From: Inia geoffrensis
Lineage: Eukaryota; Chordata; Mammalia; Artiodactyla; Iniidae
Reading direction: 5' to 3'
Assembly (NCBI GenBank): GCA_036417435.1
Contig: CM070904.1
Coordinates: 43,779,908 to 43,843,907 of the forward strand
DNA length: 64,000 bases
Positions 49,573 to 60,776 of the stretch are shown in pieces. How positions within the stretch are numbered: the first letter of the stretch is position 1; each line of letters starts with the position of its first letter. The translations under genes and the position numbers were made by a program. The notes under the pieces are model-generated. The model ran no database searches. It worked only from the letters and a program-made list of their open reading frames with translations, and was not told the DNA's origin.

Positions 49573-50028
49573 TCAGAGTCTTTCCTGTCTCCATACAAAT
49601 TTTAAGATTTTTTGTTCTAGTCCTGTAAAAAATGCCATTGGTAATTTGATAGGGATTGCGTTGAATCTGTAGATTGCTTTGGGTAGTATAGTCATTTTCA
49701 CAATATTGATTCTTCCAATCCAAGAACATGGTACATCTCTCCAACTGTTGGTGTCATCTTTGATTTCTTTCATCAGTGTCTTATAGTTTTCTGAGTACAG
49801 GTCTTTTACCTCCTTAGTTAGGTTTATTCCTAGGTATTTTGTTCTTTTTGTTGCAATGGTGAATGGGATTGTTTCCTTAATTTCTCTTTCTGATCTTTCA
49901 TTACTAGTGTATTGGAATGCAAGAGATTTCTGTGCATTAATTTTGTGTCCTGCTACTTTACCAAATTCAATAATTAGCTCTAGTGGTTTTCTGGTGGCAT
50001 CTTTAGGATTATCTACGTATAGTATCAT
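49573..50028 (-). pseudogene. L1 ORF2 RT thumb region
   Basis: 151 codons open from [15 protein letters not shown], which follows directly on the Phe-Ala-Asp-Asp active-site box (plus coordinates ~50029-50042, intact in sequence). It runs through '[20 protein letters not shown]' and '[18 protein letters not shown]'. A single-base shift separates it from the upstream RT part. Confidence 0.9.
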
Positions 50029-50029
50029 G

Positions 50030-50578
50030 TCATCTGCAAACAGTGACAGTTTTACTTCCTTTCATTTCTTTTTCTTCTCTGATTGCCATGGCTAGGACTT
50101 CCAAAACTATGTTGAATAATAGTGGCAAGAGTGGACATCCTTGTCTTGTTCCTGATCTTAGAGGAAATGCTTTCAGATTTTCATCACTGAATATGCTGTT
50201 TGCTGTGGGTTTGTCATATATGGCCTTTATTATGTTGAGGTAGGTTCCCTCTGTGCCCACTTTCTGGAGAGTTATCATAAATAGGTGTTGAATTTTGTCA
50301 AAAGCTTTTTCTGCATCTACTGAGATGATCATATGGTTTTTATTCTTTAATTTGTTAATGTGGTGTATCACATTGATTGTTTTGTGTATGTTGAAGAATC
50401 CTTGCATTCCTGGGATAAACCCCACTTGATCATGGTGTATGATCCTTTTAATGTGTTGTTGGATTCTGTTTGCTAGTATTTTGTTCAGCATTTTTGCATC
50501 TATGTTCATCAGCAATATTGGTCTATAATTTTCTTTTTTGTAGTATCTTTGTCTGGTTTTGGTATCAGGGACCATCAC
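50030..50578 (-). pseudogene. L1 ORF2 RT fingers and palm
   Basis: 182 codons with '[20 protein letters not shown]', '[18 protein letters not shown]', '[15 protein letters not shown]' and '[22 protein letters not shown]', the classic RT motifs. The frame shifts just before the active-site box, giving a terminal 'KTVTVCR' and stop. Confidence 0.92.
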
Positions 50579-50590
50579 AAGATTCTTAAA

Positions 50591-50835
50591 TTAATTGAAT
50601 TTCCAAAGTCCCGAAGTCATATAAACTAACATGTTCACATAGTCTAGGAATTAGCATGTGAACACCTCCGGAGGCTCTTATTTTGTCCATCATACATACA
50701 GCATATTGAGCTTCTAACTAATGCCTCCCTCTGTTTCTAACTCTGTCTCTGATCACATACCACCCCCTCACACTACACGACAGCCTCTAAAATAATAACA
50801 TAAACAAGAAAGTAATATAAGTGAGCTCTAATAAC
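50591..50835. other. Unassigned segment
   Basis: Nothing recognised. Confidence 0.5.
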
Positions 50836-51035
50836 GTATTCCAGCTAAGTGCTTTATACTCTCTGGATTAGTTTTGATGACACTGTGGAAGATGGTTACT
50901 CACCTTTTAGAGATGAAGGAATTGAGAGGTTTGAGTACGTACACATGGGACATGCAGCCACAGAGTCTGAATCCAGACTCACATCTTGGGCCCCAGACGT
51001 ATCCTAGTAACTCTTAACCACTATTCCAATATGTT
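50836..51035 (-). mobile_element. MIR SINE
   Basis: Reverse MIR: 'gctaagtgctttatactctc', 'cttttagagatgaaggaatt', 'tgaatccagactcacatctt', 'taactcttaaccactattcc'. Confidence 0.75.
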
Positions 51036-51094
51036 TGTAGTTCCCCCAAATATTTTCCCTGACATACCAGTAAAAGTTCCTAACTCTACCTTTT

Positions 51095-51395
51095 CCTCCA
51101 CAGCTCTCTCTGCCTTCTAACCTTCATTTAAGACTCAGCTCCATCATTAGTCCTCTCTGAATCCTTTTCCAAACCTACCCACCCCTTTGGAATTTGCCAT
51201 GCTATCCACTGCATGCAGTATACACTTCTATTGCACCTGCCATAAAATCTCTGAGCATTTATTTATCTGCTGGTCTCCCTTTATAAGATTTGAAGCCCTT
51301 GAGGAAAGAGGTCATGCCTTTAGTGTTGTATTTCCCAAGCACCTTCTGCTATAACTGGGACATAGAAGGCACTTAATGAATGTCTGTTGAATAAA
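51095..51395 (+). mobile_element. L2 LINE 3' end
   Basis: 'ttaagactcagctccatcat', 'tgaatccttttccaaaccta', 'tttgaagcccttgaggaaag' and the terminal 'tagaaggcacttaatgaatg' plus 'tctgttgaataaa' follow the L2 consensus to its 3' end. Confidence 0.85.
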
Positions 51396-52312
51396 TAATT
51401 TGAAATACAAAGTACAATAAGTGGGGGTGATAAACTTTGCTTAGGAGAGTTAGGTCACAGAGGAGTAAAAAGGCATAGTTTATTTGAGAATCACAAGTAT
51501 TTCAGCATGGTTGGAGCAGAGTATACAATGGGGACGAGCATCCGGAAGGGGGTGGAGAGACAGGGAAGGAGCAGATGACAGAAAGCTGTATCAAACTACG
51601 AAGTGGGATTTTATGCAGAGGCTCTGGGAATATAATGGCAGAATTTAATCATAAAATGGATATTAAATTTGTACTCTAAAGGAATTTTTAGTTTAATAAC
51701 TGATTTCAAGACCCCATGTAATTATTTTTTTCTCCTCCAATTTAGCATGGTAGGATTAAAAGTCAGACAAATTACCTCTTTAGGCATCAGTTTTATCATG
51801 AAATAGCTCAGTATCAGCACGTCCATTCTGTTAACTCCATGCATCAGTAGCTTTTCAAGCAAAATGAGAAATTGAGACGTTGACATTCTGTAGACCTTGG
51901 TTCCCTGGATCTGGCTTATCAAGGGGAGAGAGGACATGTGTTTTTTACCCTCGTTAGCAACTTTTGTCAAAGGGAATTCCCTGTTTTTAAGCAATGCCCT
52001 AAATGTTAAATGTTTTGGCGATGGAGCGGTTTCAGAAATTAATCACCAGGAATCCAGTAAATGTTTCATAACACACCATGCTATGAGAGCATAGAGCAAC
52101 TTGGATTGGTCTCTTCTCTGATGAGCTTGAAGGTTTAAAAAAAAAAAAAAAAAAAAAAGGAGTAGGGCCCTTCCTAGTTAGTTGAAGGTGTCATTCAAGA
52201 GACCAGCTGACTTCTTCCACCAGCAGAATTGGAAATGTGTGCTAAAGACACTTAACATTTTTATGGGGAGAAATTGGATTATGATTTTGCCTGTACAAGG
52301 ACTTAGATGCAA

Positions 52313-52314
<2 letters not shown>
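51396..52314. other. Unrecognised interval with A-run
   Basis: No gene. A ~19 bp A-run at 52138-52158 could be a retroposon tail but no body was recognised upstream. Confidence 0.5.

Positions 52315-52355
<41 letters not shown>
52315..52355. repeat. (AC)n microsatellite
   Basis: About 20 uninterrupted AC units. 'agatgcaaata' precedes and follows it. Confidence 0.97.
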
Positions 52356-52357
<2 letters not shown>

Positions 52358-52384
52358 TGCAAATATATAACTGGCAAAAATACA

Positions 52385-52535
52385 AGTAGGTATTGTTATG
52401 CCAATTTCCTCATATTAAGAAACAGACATTTGAATAGGTTACTTCCAAGATCACAAACTTGGTAAACAGTGGAGCCAACCCTCTACCTTGCTTGTGTCAG
52501 TCTCTAAAACCTATAGCGTTTTCCACCACATTTTC
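52385..52535 (-). mobile_element. MIR SINE
   Basis: Reverse MIR order: 'tattgttatgccaatttcct', 'gacatttgaataggttactt', 'ccaagatcacaaacttggta', 'cagtggagccaaccctctac'. Confidence 0.7.
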
Positions 52536-52859
52536 TCCCTTATTCAAAAAAAAACACAGTTGAATATTTGTTATGTGCATTTGGTTCTCTGAAACAGTCC
52601 AGTATCTCACCCTTGGGAGCTTCTAACCCAAATATCTAATTTATCATCCCCTCTCTTACATGCCACGGTCCTACTTTATGTCACCCAGGAAATAGGAGGC
52701 AACAAAGTTTCAAAGTTCAGTTTTAAAAACAAATACTTTTCATAAATGATATATGTAGCAGAAATAGGCTTTTGAATGTAGAAAATGGGGGAAAGGCTTC
52801 AAGAGCTGTAATTAGCTGTAAAACTTAACTGTCATTGCAGATTTCAACAGATTTAATTA

Positions 52860-53110
52860 CTTAGTTAGATAAATTTATATTTGTTAGTGCCTGTGAAGTA
52901 TAAGGTACTGTGTTAGGCCCTGGAGAGTCCATGACAAGCCATAAACACTGACTTTGTCTTCAAAGAAAATGAATAATTTAATACAGAGTTACAGCAAAGT
53001 ATGTTAAGCACTATGAAAATGTATTTCAGGGGATTTTAACCTAATGTGTAGTGGTCAGGGAAAGTTTCCAGGTGGAAGAGATGTTTAAGCTGAAGCAAAA
53101 AGAATGAGTA
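52860..53110 (-). mobile_element. L2 LINE fragment
   Basis: 'aaggtactgtgttaggccct', 'ggagagtccatgacaagc', 'actatgaaaatgtatttcag' and 'aagtttccaggtggaagaga' match the reverse L2 order (…ggcactgtgctaggc…ctgaagga). Diverged. Confidence 0.65.
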
Positions 53111-54204
53111 AGATTTAATGAGATGAACAGGGTTGGCGATGCCAAAATGTACACCATTGGCAGATCATTAAGGAATACAACTTCTAGGAATGAAACAGTA
53201 AAGCCAAGGGAAGGTAATGATCCGTTATATAGAAGGTCCTGTCTCTCAGAGTTTACTATTCAATGTCAAGAAATAAAAAACACCAGAAATACTGTAACAG
53301 GTATGATATTTCACAGTTACAACAGCCCATATAACAGAGGTGTATAAAATGGAATTTTTCTTGACTAATTTTTGAGTCTCTGTCAGATGACTTACTGTAT
53401 CAGCTTTCAGGTAAATTCAAAACTATTGCACAAATTTTCAGGCCACTTCAGAAGAGTTTAGCCACTAAAGAAGCATGCTCAGAAGTGATGCTCGGAAGTT
53501 CATCTCCATACCATTGTTTTCCCCTCCAAGGCTCTTCTCCCTTTTCTCCCTTCTATCTTCCTTTTAAATGCTCAGAACATGGTCCCCGCATGCCAGTTTC
53601 CAGTGGTAGTATTAGCTGTGTGTGTGGCAGGGGAAGGAGGGGTTCATTCCTTTAGGATTTTAGGTGGAAAACATCTTAGTAGGGATTACAGCATCTCCTT
53701 AGACTCCAGAGCTGGTCAACGCTTGCCCATGTGCTAATGTCTCTGTATCTTGGATGGAGCCTTGGTGCACGTTCAGGCCCCTCCCCTCTCCCCATCAGTA
53801 ATGTATGTGCACCTATCTGAGGTGAGTTCCCTTTTCCTTGGGATGTTTTCTTGGCTCACTCCCCAGCCAGACTCCACAGTTCACTCTGGCCCTGGGGGAA
53901 ACACACATCTCCTCATGCAACCTTCAGACTTGTGGGAAACTACGGGGATTATTTAAGTACCTCTCACACCCAGATGTCACTGTCTTTTTCCCAGGGTATA
54001 TTTGTGGCCTTCCTTTCTTGTGTTGCAGTTGAAAAACAAGACATCAGTCTTTTCTTCACTTAGGTTTGCCCTGATCTTGCCAGGAACTCTTTTGTTCCTT
54101 CCTCCTCCTTCCCCTGACCCTCGTTGGCAGAGGGGACAAAGACACCACTTTTTCTACTCTGCCTTCCTCCACCTCTTCTTTCAGTGTCTACCTCACTCCT
54201 AGCT
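53111..54204. other. Unrecognised interval
   Basis: Three overlapping plus-strand frames of 64-70 codons at 53750-54063 come from moderately GC-rich DNA and have no domain features. Nothing else seen. Confidence 0.5.
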
Positions 54205-54425
54205 CAGCATTTCTCAAACTTGGCACTATTGTTTTTTGAGGCCAGGTAGTTCTTTGTTGCAGGGGGGCCTCCTGTGCCCTGTAGGACATTTAGCAGCATC
54301 CCTGGCCTCTAATCACTGCTAACTCACTATCGCTCTCTAATTTTGGAGAGATCAAAAATGTCTCCAGATGTTGTTAACTGTCCCATGGCAAGTAAAATTT
54401 CCACCCACCAGCCCTCCCCACAAAG
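54205..54425 (-). mobile_element. MER5-type hAT (Charlie) DNA transposon fragment
   Basis: 'agtagttctttgttgcagg'-like block (54246-54264), 'cctgtgccctgtaggacatt', 'tagcagcatccctggcctct' and 'aaaaatgtctccagatgttg' follow MER5A in reverse. Non-autonomous, old. Confidence 0.9.
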
Positions 54426-55726
54426 TAGTAATTTTGTCTATTCTAGTGCAAAGGAAATAAACTGCTTCTATCAAAACAAGTCTGTTTAAAAATATTTTCA
54501 ATCCTGTGCCTGAAATCTAAGTTTTATTTTTTCTCTATAATCCCAGGGAGACTCTAGGGTTAACATATTTTATTTGTGAACCCCATAAAGCCTCTCTTTG
54601 TCCCCCAAGGGTCACTGTAACCCCAAATCTCTCAGCTTGAGAGTCAGAGGCCAGCAGAACAAACGTTTCACACGGTGCTTTCGTGCCACAAATTAAAATC
54701 TGACCTGTCATCTGCCACAATGGTTTTACCAAACATCTAAAAAAGAATTCATAATGCAAAGTTAAACAAAACATTTCTAATATTTTGCCAAGGCAATTAT
54801 TAACTTTTTTCCAAAAACTGTGTATATATGTGTAGAATCCAAACAATGGCTATATAGCTAACCCTAGATAAACCTCATATTAGCCAGTTTCACTTTTTTG
54901 TACTCTCACCTTGAACTTAATTATCATCAGATTGTTTATATTTAGAATCCCAAAGTGTCATTATTACTCCATGTTACTGATCTATCACATCTTATCTCCT
55001 TTACTTTCTACTCTCTGTTCTTTCTACTGTGACAGAGGCAGAAAGATTCTGAGAACCAGCTCATATAACTCTTGGTTACACCACGCTGTATTTGTTTTAT
55101 TGTGATACACAATCCAGTAGATAGACTTCTAGGAACCACATGTATCATTCTGGTCGGTCTTAGAGCAGTTGTTTTCCATATTATAGCCATGTGCTTAGTA
55201 GTTTTATAATTAATTTACGATATATTTGAGAGTAAAGGAGAAAAGCAATTTGCAAAGGGAATACAACTTTAAGTTTAATGCAAACTAAATCAGTAGTATT
55301 AAAAAAGAGAGAGAAAACGGCAACTGTGAATATGTACTAGTCTAGTTCACTTTAATGTTCCTACTATAAATGTCTGGGTTCACACATTATTATAAACAGG
55401 AATTTAAATCATTGCAGCCAGTTTAATGGCATAAACAAGACATTAATAGGAACAACAAAATAGGAGCAATAATCAATTTTCAAACAAGGGTATTTATCCT
55501 GCCATGTTCTAAAACTCAAACACATAACTAACCTGATAGCATAATTCTCAAAGTATACATTATACCAAAGACTATTTTTCTATAAAAATACTGTTACAGA
55601 ATTAAGTTTTAAAAGGTCACTTCAACTGTAAAGTAAAGCTAATTAAATTATACCTAAAAATTGGTGTAGGTTAAAAATTTGTTTGAGTCCTTATTCATTT
55701 CAGAAATTCCAATATTTAGTACAATT
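54426..55726. other. Unrecognised interval
   Basis: AT-rich; a 103-codon minus frame (54535-54846) has no recognisable domain and is probably chance. Confidence 0.5.
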
Positions 55727-55885
55727 TCAGGTGCACAGTAGGTGGTTAATAAATATACACTGAATGAGTAAAGGAATTGAGGTTTTATACAATAATATGC
55801 ATGCTAAATAGAGTAGTGAGAAATGAAGACCTATGTTATAGTTTAGAAGCGTCTGCACAAATTAAGTGTTCAATAAATGCTTGTG
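55727..55885 (+). mobile_element. L2-like 3'-end pieces
   Basis: 'caggtgcacagtaggtggtt' with 'aataaatatacactgaatga', and again 'attaagtgttcaataaatgc' near 55862, resemble L2 or MIR 3' ends. Short and diverged. Confidence 0.5.
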
Positions 55886-55970
55886 ATCTAAGCTGAAAAT
55901 ATTATTATGGAGGAGTTGAAGAGAGAAACCATAGAGTATTGACAAAGAGGTTTTGATTTGGGGGGTTTTT

Positions 55971-56099
55971 TTTTTGGACAATGCAATATGCAGGATCTTA
56001 GTTCCCCATGTGGGATCTTAGTTCCCCAACCAGGGATCAAACTTGTGCCCCCTGCAGTAGAAGCACGGAGTTTAACCACTGAACCACCAGGGAAGTCCT
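55971..56099 (-). mobile_element. Older CHR-type SINE with internal duplication
   Basis: Reverse copy: head 'aaccaccagggaagtcctg' (one base off at its start) at the high end, body 'gggatcaaacttgtgccccc'. The block ggatcttagttcccca occurs twice in tandem (55993-56008 and 56013-56028, 20 bp period). Confidence 0.85.
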
Positions 56100-56109
56100 G
56101 ATGAAGAGA

Positions 56110-56640
56110 AAGAGTTTAGTCATCACATGAGGTATGCTCCCAGTGAGCTCGGCTTCCTGATAGTCACACCGCTGTGTAATCCCCTCCCTCAAGTGACGAC
56201 TGGACTTAATGACTCACTTCTGATGAACAGTGTACAGCACGAAGAGATTAGGTGACAAAAGGCCATGTTTTTTACCTTGCTTCCACATCCTCTAGCTCTT
56301 CATGCTTGGATGAAATCAGCTGCCATGTTTTGAGCTGCTTTATGAAAAGACACAGGCAACAATGAGCTGAGGGTGACCTCCTCCGGCAACAGCCAGTGAA
56401 GCACTGAGGCCCTCAGAGACAACCACCATGTACAAGATCTGGAAAATGTTTCCTCCCCCAGTAAAGCCTTGGCAAGACTACAAGCCCAGCCAACACCTCA
56501 GTTACAGCCTGTGAGGAACCCCGAGTCAGAGGACCCAGTCAGTCATGCCCAGATTCCTGACCCATAGAATCTATGAAATAATAACTTGTTTTAAGCTGCT
56601 GAGGTTTGATGTAATTTGTTATGCGGTAATATACTTCAAA
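56110..56640 (+). mobile_element. MLT1-type MaLR LTR
   Basis: 'caacagccagtgaagcactg', 'aagccttggcaagactacaa', 'cagattcctgacccatagaa', 'tctatgaaataataacttgt' and 'ttttaagctgctgaggtttg' give the MLT1 order to its 3' end. Diverged; the left edge is approximate. Confidence 0.85.
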
Positions 56641-56984
56641 AGAAGAATTCCCTCCCAATCCTACCCAGGAAATAATTCTTGCTTTTATCTATAATGCCAT
56701 TACAACTCTGAGGTCAGTAAACTAGCAAACTCACTTGACCTAGAGGTGATGTGTTAAAAAAAAATTAATACAAATGAACATTGTTTTTCCCACAATCACT
56801 AAATTATGAGTTTTATCTAAAATCTTGCAAAGAGGTAGAGCAGTAGAAGGCAAAACTCTGGGACTCAGAACAGTATGAGTGGCTGTATTAAATGGAAATA
56901 ATAGTTGGGAAGGAGATGAGACAGTAGCTGATGAAAGCAACAGAGAAGAAAATGTGGTTCGGTGACTGGCCTATTGGCAATTTT

Positions 56985-57240
56985 GCCACTCAAGACACTA
57001 CTGAGCTCTTGCAGTATACCATGTCATTGTGCAAAGATCTGTGATACAAAAATCAGTAACACTTGCTCTCTGCTCTCAAGAGCACTGCAGAATAATGGGA
57101 GAGACAGACACACACACACACACACACACACACACTTCTCACTATGATACAATGTGACAAGTGCTATAGAAGATGTCCAAAGTGCTATAGAAGATGTCCG
57201 CATGGTGAGTAACAGAAGAAAAGCACTGACTTCTCAGTGG
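56985..57240 (-). mobile_element. L2 LINE fragment with (AC)n and 21 bp tandem
   Basis: 'tactgagctcttgcagtata', 'aaagatctgtgatacaaaaa', 'ctctgctctcaagagcactg' and 'gggagagacagacaca' follow reverse L2. An (AC)n tract lies at 57105-57135. Then aagtgctatagaagatgtcc is repeated in tandem (57159-57178, 57180-57199), probably a replication-slippage duplication. Confidence 0.8.
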
Positions 57241-57639
57241 ATGTGTTCAATGTGTCTGCTGGGAAGCAAAGAGTGAGACAGAATAAGGAGCTTTACTGGG
57301 GGCTAACACCTGTGGAAAGATAATAGGCAGAAGAAACAGGAATGACAAGAGGAGCCTCTGACCAAGATGCAGAGCTAATGTATGTCTAGTCCAACAGGGA
57401 GTTCCTGTTGGACTAGATTGCCCTTTCAAGGAGGCCTGCTTCGGATAAAAGGAGAGGCCCTTGTAATTCTTCTGTAATACGCAGCACTGGCTGGGGCTAC
57501 CCAGGTCCTAGAGCATGACGACAGTGGTTCAAAAGCTGAGATGGATCCGGAAGGGGCCGACAGCTGGAAGCTCACAGCTAACTGCGCAGTGTGCAGCTGA
57601 GTGCAGTCATCTCTTTCAAGGAGATCTGATGCTCCACAG
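57241..57639. other. Unassigned segment within L2 field
   Basis: Interrupts the L2 match between ~57240 and ~57640. Slightly GC-richer than its surroundings, with the hairpin above. A 98-codon minus frame (57426-57722) covers part of it without domain features. Confidence 0.4.
57385..57417. repeat. 14 bp perfect hairpin, 5 bp loop
   Basis: tctagtccaacagg (57385-57398), loop gagtt, then the exact complement cctgttggactaga (57404-57417). Too short for a transposon and not followed by a T-run; probably a template-switch product. Confidence 0.95.
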
Positions 57640-57870
57640 TGGAGAATCAAGGAAAGCTCTCTAAGGCACAGTACACTTGAACTGAGCTTGGAAAGAGGGG
57701 AGGCTAGGAATGAATGAGACAACAGAGCAGGGGAACTGCATGGTCAAAGGCACAGAGGCTTGAGGCAGTACTATGTGTGGCTCAGAAAGCCTGGAGGGAA
57801 GAATACTTGTGGAGAGAGAACTAGAATTGACAACAGAGGTGGCCAGGGGCTGGATAATGAAAGCACATGT
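57640..57870 (-). mobile_element. L2 LINE fragment
   Basis: 'ttgaactgagcttggaaaga', 'gggaactgcatggtcaaagg', 'cacagaggcttgaggcagta' follow the reverse L2 order, continuing the fragment at 56985-57240. Confidence 0.8.
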
Positions 57871-58984
57871 GCCACTTAGAGTTAAAACTTCATCTTAAAA
57901 GCTATAATGATATTTAAAAATTGACAATTTTGATCAGAGAATTATAATAATCAGATTGACATTTTTATAAGCTGCAGTTTAAACCAATATGAGAAAAACA
58001 GCCCATGCATGTAGGTTGCTGAGCCCATTAATTGCTTTATAAAACCGTAATACAATTGTTCCATCACAGCATGTCTGCTGAACAGTAATTATCATATTGT
58101 CTTCATTTGCGCTGGAACTGATAATCGGACATACTGACTTTTAAAGGTGGATGTCTCTTAGAAATTCACCTTAAGCGTCTAGGATGATAAAATATTTAGC
58201 AATTAAACTAGTTTCTGGCCAGTTCCTCTGATTTGCTTGATATCTAAGAATCTAATAGAAAAAGACTTGAACCTTGTGTACCACTGGGCTCTAGACCTAA
58301 ACAGACTTACCTGAGTAACTGTGAGAGACTTAGGAGTAGACAACAAAGGTAAGACTTCAAGGACTGTCTGCAGGACCCTGGGAGAAAATATCCAGTTTGA
58401 TGGGAAAGATGGAGAGGTTGGAGTGCAGGCTGAGTAGCCAGTGTACATGATCTTCCCTGGAATGCTCTGCTGTGGAATTTTCTATGACTATTTTTCCCTT
58501 TGTTAAAAAAAAAAAAAAGTTTTGATAAAAGTAGTATGTATTCAGGCAGTCAGTCAACAAAGGAGAAAAAAGAAAACGAGAAAGTGGAAGTCTTCTGACC
58601 CTGCCGTAATTGCAGAGATAAAGTAACTGTTAACAGTTTAAGGTATATCTTTCTAGACAACTTCATCATATTTATAAACTATTTTTTAAAAATATATTGG
58701 ATTGGACAAGAAGGCAGGGGGTGGGCTGCACATACTGAGAAAGAACCTGGATATATGAAGGGGACCTGACACTCTGAGAACACCTGTGTGGCCCAGGGAG
58801 GAGAAACGTCTACTAAAAATAAGGAACTGTGTTACCCAAAGTCCCATACACACTGAATGCATCCCATTTGTGACAGACAGCTTTGAAATGACAGCCAGTG
58901 ATACCAGCCTACTGGAATTCACACACGTGTGTAAAATCTCAAATTGCGCACAGGCTGGATCTGGTTACTTGTTTCTAATGAATA
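57871..58984. other. Unrecognised interval
   Basis: No gene. An A-run lies at 58504-58517. The part near 58540-58680 ('gtaactgttaacagtttaag') resembles an old L1-type repeat but is too diverged to name. Confidence 0.45.
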
Positions 58985-59097
58985 TAAATGACAATGGGAT
59001 GGCAATTCTGAGATTCAGCCGTAAAGACTATGACACTCTGTGCCTGTTTTTTTTCTCTCTGTCTGTCTCTCTGTCTCTGTCTCTCTCTCCCTCTCTG

Positions 59098-59133
<36 letters not shown>

Positions 59134-59505
59134 TCTGTCTCTATCCCTGGCTCTTCTCCCATTCCTGTTCTGATGAGGCTGGTTATGTTGTGAACTATAC
59201 TGTGAAGAGACCCAAGTAACTAGGAACTGAGGACTTTCTGTAGCCAACAGCCAGTAAAGGACTGAAATCTACCAACAGCCATGCGAGTAAACTTGGAAGT
59301 GGATCCTTCTCCAATCCAGCTTTTGGATGATACTGTAGACCCAAACAGTACCTTCATGGCAGCTTGATGAGAGACCCTAAATCAGAGAACCTAGCTAAGC
59401 CTGCCTAGACTCCTGACCCACAGAAACTGTGGATAGTAACTGTGTTATTTTAAGCTATTAAGTTTTCGGAAAGTTTGTTATTGAGCCATAGCCAGCTAAT
59501 ACATT
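58985..59505 (+). mobile_element. MLT1-type MaLR LTR with expanded (TC/TCTG)n
   Basis: 'ggcaattctgagattcagcc' then a pyrimidine tract, 'tgttgtgaactatactgtga', 'aactgaggactttctgtagc', 'caacagccagtaaaggactg', 'cctagactcctgacccacag' and 'ttttaagctattaagttttc' follow MLT1 from middle to 3' end. The pyrimidine tract (59047-59143), present in short form in the family, has expanded. Confidence 0.87.
59047..59143. repeat. (TC)n/(TCTG)n microsatellite
   Basis: Almost pure pyrimidine with repeated ctctgt and tctctc units. It produces the Ser/Leu-rich (plus) and Arg/Gln/Glu-rich (minus) low-complexity open frames seen here, neither of which is a gene. Confidence 0.95.
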
Positions 59506-59974
59506 ATCATAAAAGCAATGGATCCAGAAAGAGAAAAAGATTTTCCCACTAGCTAGAGAGATGCATAAGGTATCTGACCCTGAAACAGGCTTCAGAGAGT
59601 GAAAATAGAGAGTGAAAAGAAGCTCGAAGGATATCAGAGATCACAGAGGTTAGCACACGTTCCTGGACAACCTGAACACAGTGTATGCAGCATGCCCGAC
59701 TGACAGAGTCAGGTGCTTGGTGGTGTGAGTCTAGAGGCAGCCTATGACACCTGAGCTGCAGGTCTGCAAGATGCAGGTAGTGGCCCTGTTTTTATGTGAA
59801 GCGTGTTTCTTTCTCCTTTCTATTCTCCCCAACACTCTCCTTTCCACCCTCCCAAACATAGACCTCGAGAAGGGATATGTTTGAGATCCGGCCATCAGAA
59901 AGATGTGACCTACTGATCCGTTATAAAAGACTCTCTCACCTTTAAAGGTTCTCTGTTCCTTCACACCTTCATCA
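59506..59974. other. Unrecognised interval
   Basis: No repeats or genes identified. Confidence 0.5.
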
Positions 59975-60360
59975 CTACCACGCTAGTCCAACTTTTTACT
60001 CTCTCCTGCCTGAACTATTACAAAAGCCTCTCTGTTAGACTCACTCTTTATCTTGCTTTAATCCATTTCACATAAAATGCTGCATGTAACAGGGACATTT
60101 TAAGTACACAGACAGGATTGGGTATTTTATACTTTAAACACTTCAGTGGCTTTCCATCGCATATACATAATATGCGGTGGCCAAAAAGAAGCCCTGAACA
60201 TTGTTTATCTTACTAGCTTCATCTTATATACACCTTTGTCATTGTCTGCTTATTTCTCAGATATTTTTAAATGTCACAATCTCACTGATCACTCACCAAG
60301 CTCTGACAGTTTTACGTCACATACTTCTGAATCCACCTCCTCTTCATTACAACTAGGTCA
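59975..60360 (+). mobile_element. L2 LINE fragment
   Basis: 'ctgaactattacaaaagcct', 'tttaaacacttcagtggctt' and 'tccatcgcatatacataata' fit the forward L2 3'-part (…aaaccctccagtggcttcc…). Its last ~62 bp (60294-60355) recurs at 60777-60840. Confidence 0.75.
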
Positions 60361-60479
60361 GTCCCTAGGTTATATGGTCTGTTCTCTGTCACGTTTTATA
60401 ACTTTTTTAATAGCACTTATATTTGTAATTAAATACCATGTATTTAATTAGTTGCTTATTTCATCCACTAGGTGTTTAC

Positions 60480-60620
60480 TTACACCATTTCTTTCCTCAT
60501 TCATTAGAATTTAAGCTTTATGAAAGCAGAAATCACATGTATCTTGTTTACTCTTGTATTCTCAGTACCTAGCATAGTAGAGGTTCATATTTGGTACTGA
60601 ATAAGTATTTGGTAAATGAA
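60480..60620 (+). mobile_element. L2 LINE 3' end
   Basis: 'agaatttaagctttatgaaa', 'attctcagtacctagcatag' and 'actgaataagtatttggtaa' match the L2 3' end. Confidence 0.75.
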
Positions 60621-60776
60621 AAGATAGACAGAGCTGGGTAATATGAATATCTCCTTCTTTATCCCAGATTCCATTAAATGACATCCAGAATTACGCAAAC
60701 TAGAAACCGAGGACTCTATCCAAGAAGTCTCAGGCTTCTTTACCCCGCACCATCCTCCCCAACCTGGCCTCTCACT

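Larger units (their letters stand above)
48333..50590 (-). mobile_element. Reverse LINE-1 lacking both ends
   Basis: From 'tgtaccatttttctagattc' (ORF2 end/3' UTR start) up to 'ggtatcagggaccatcacaa' (RT region). The 3' UTR and A-tail are missing at the low end and everything upstream of the RT fingers is missing at the high end. Coding blocks are well preserved, closer to the young L1s than to the old ones. No target duplication recognised. Confidence 0.92.

Noticed and set aside
53750..54202. Three overlapping plus frames considered as an exon cluster
   Set aside because: No domain features, no consistent splice signals and mutual overlap in different frames.
58786..59193. 135-codon plus-strand frame
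   Set aside because: Its second half is translation of the pyrimidine microsatellite; the first part overlaps LTR sequence.
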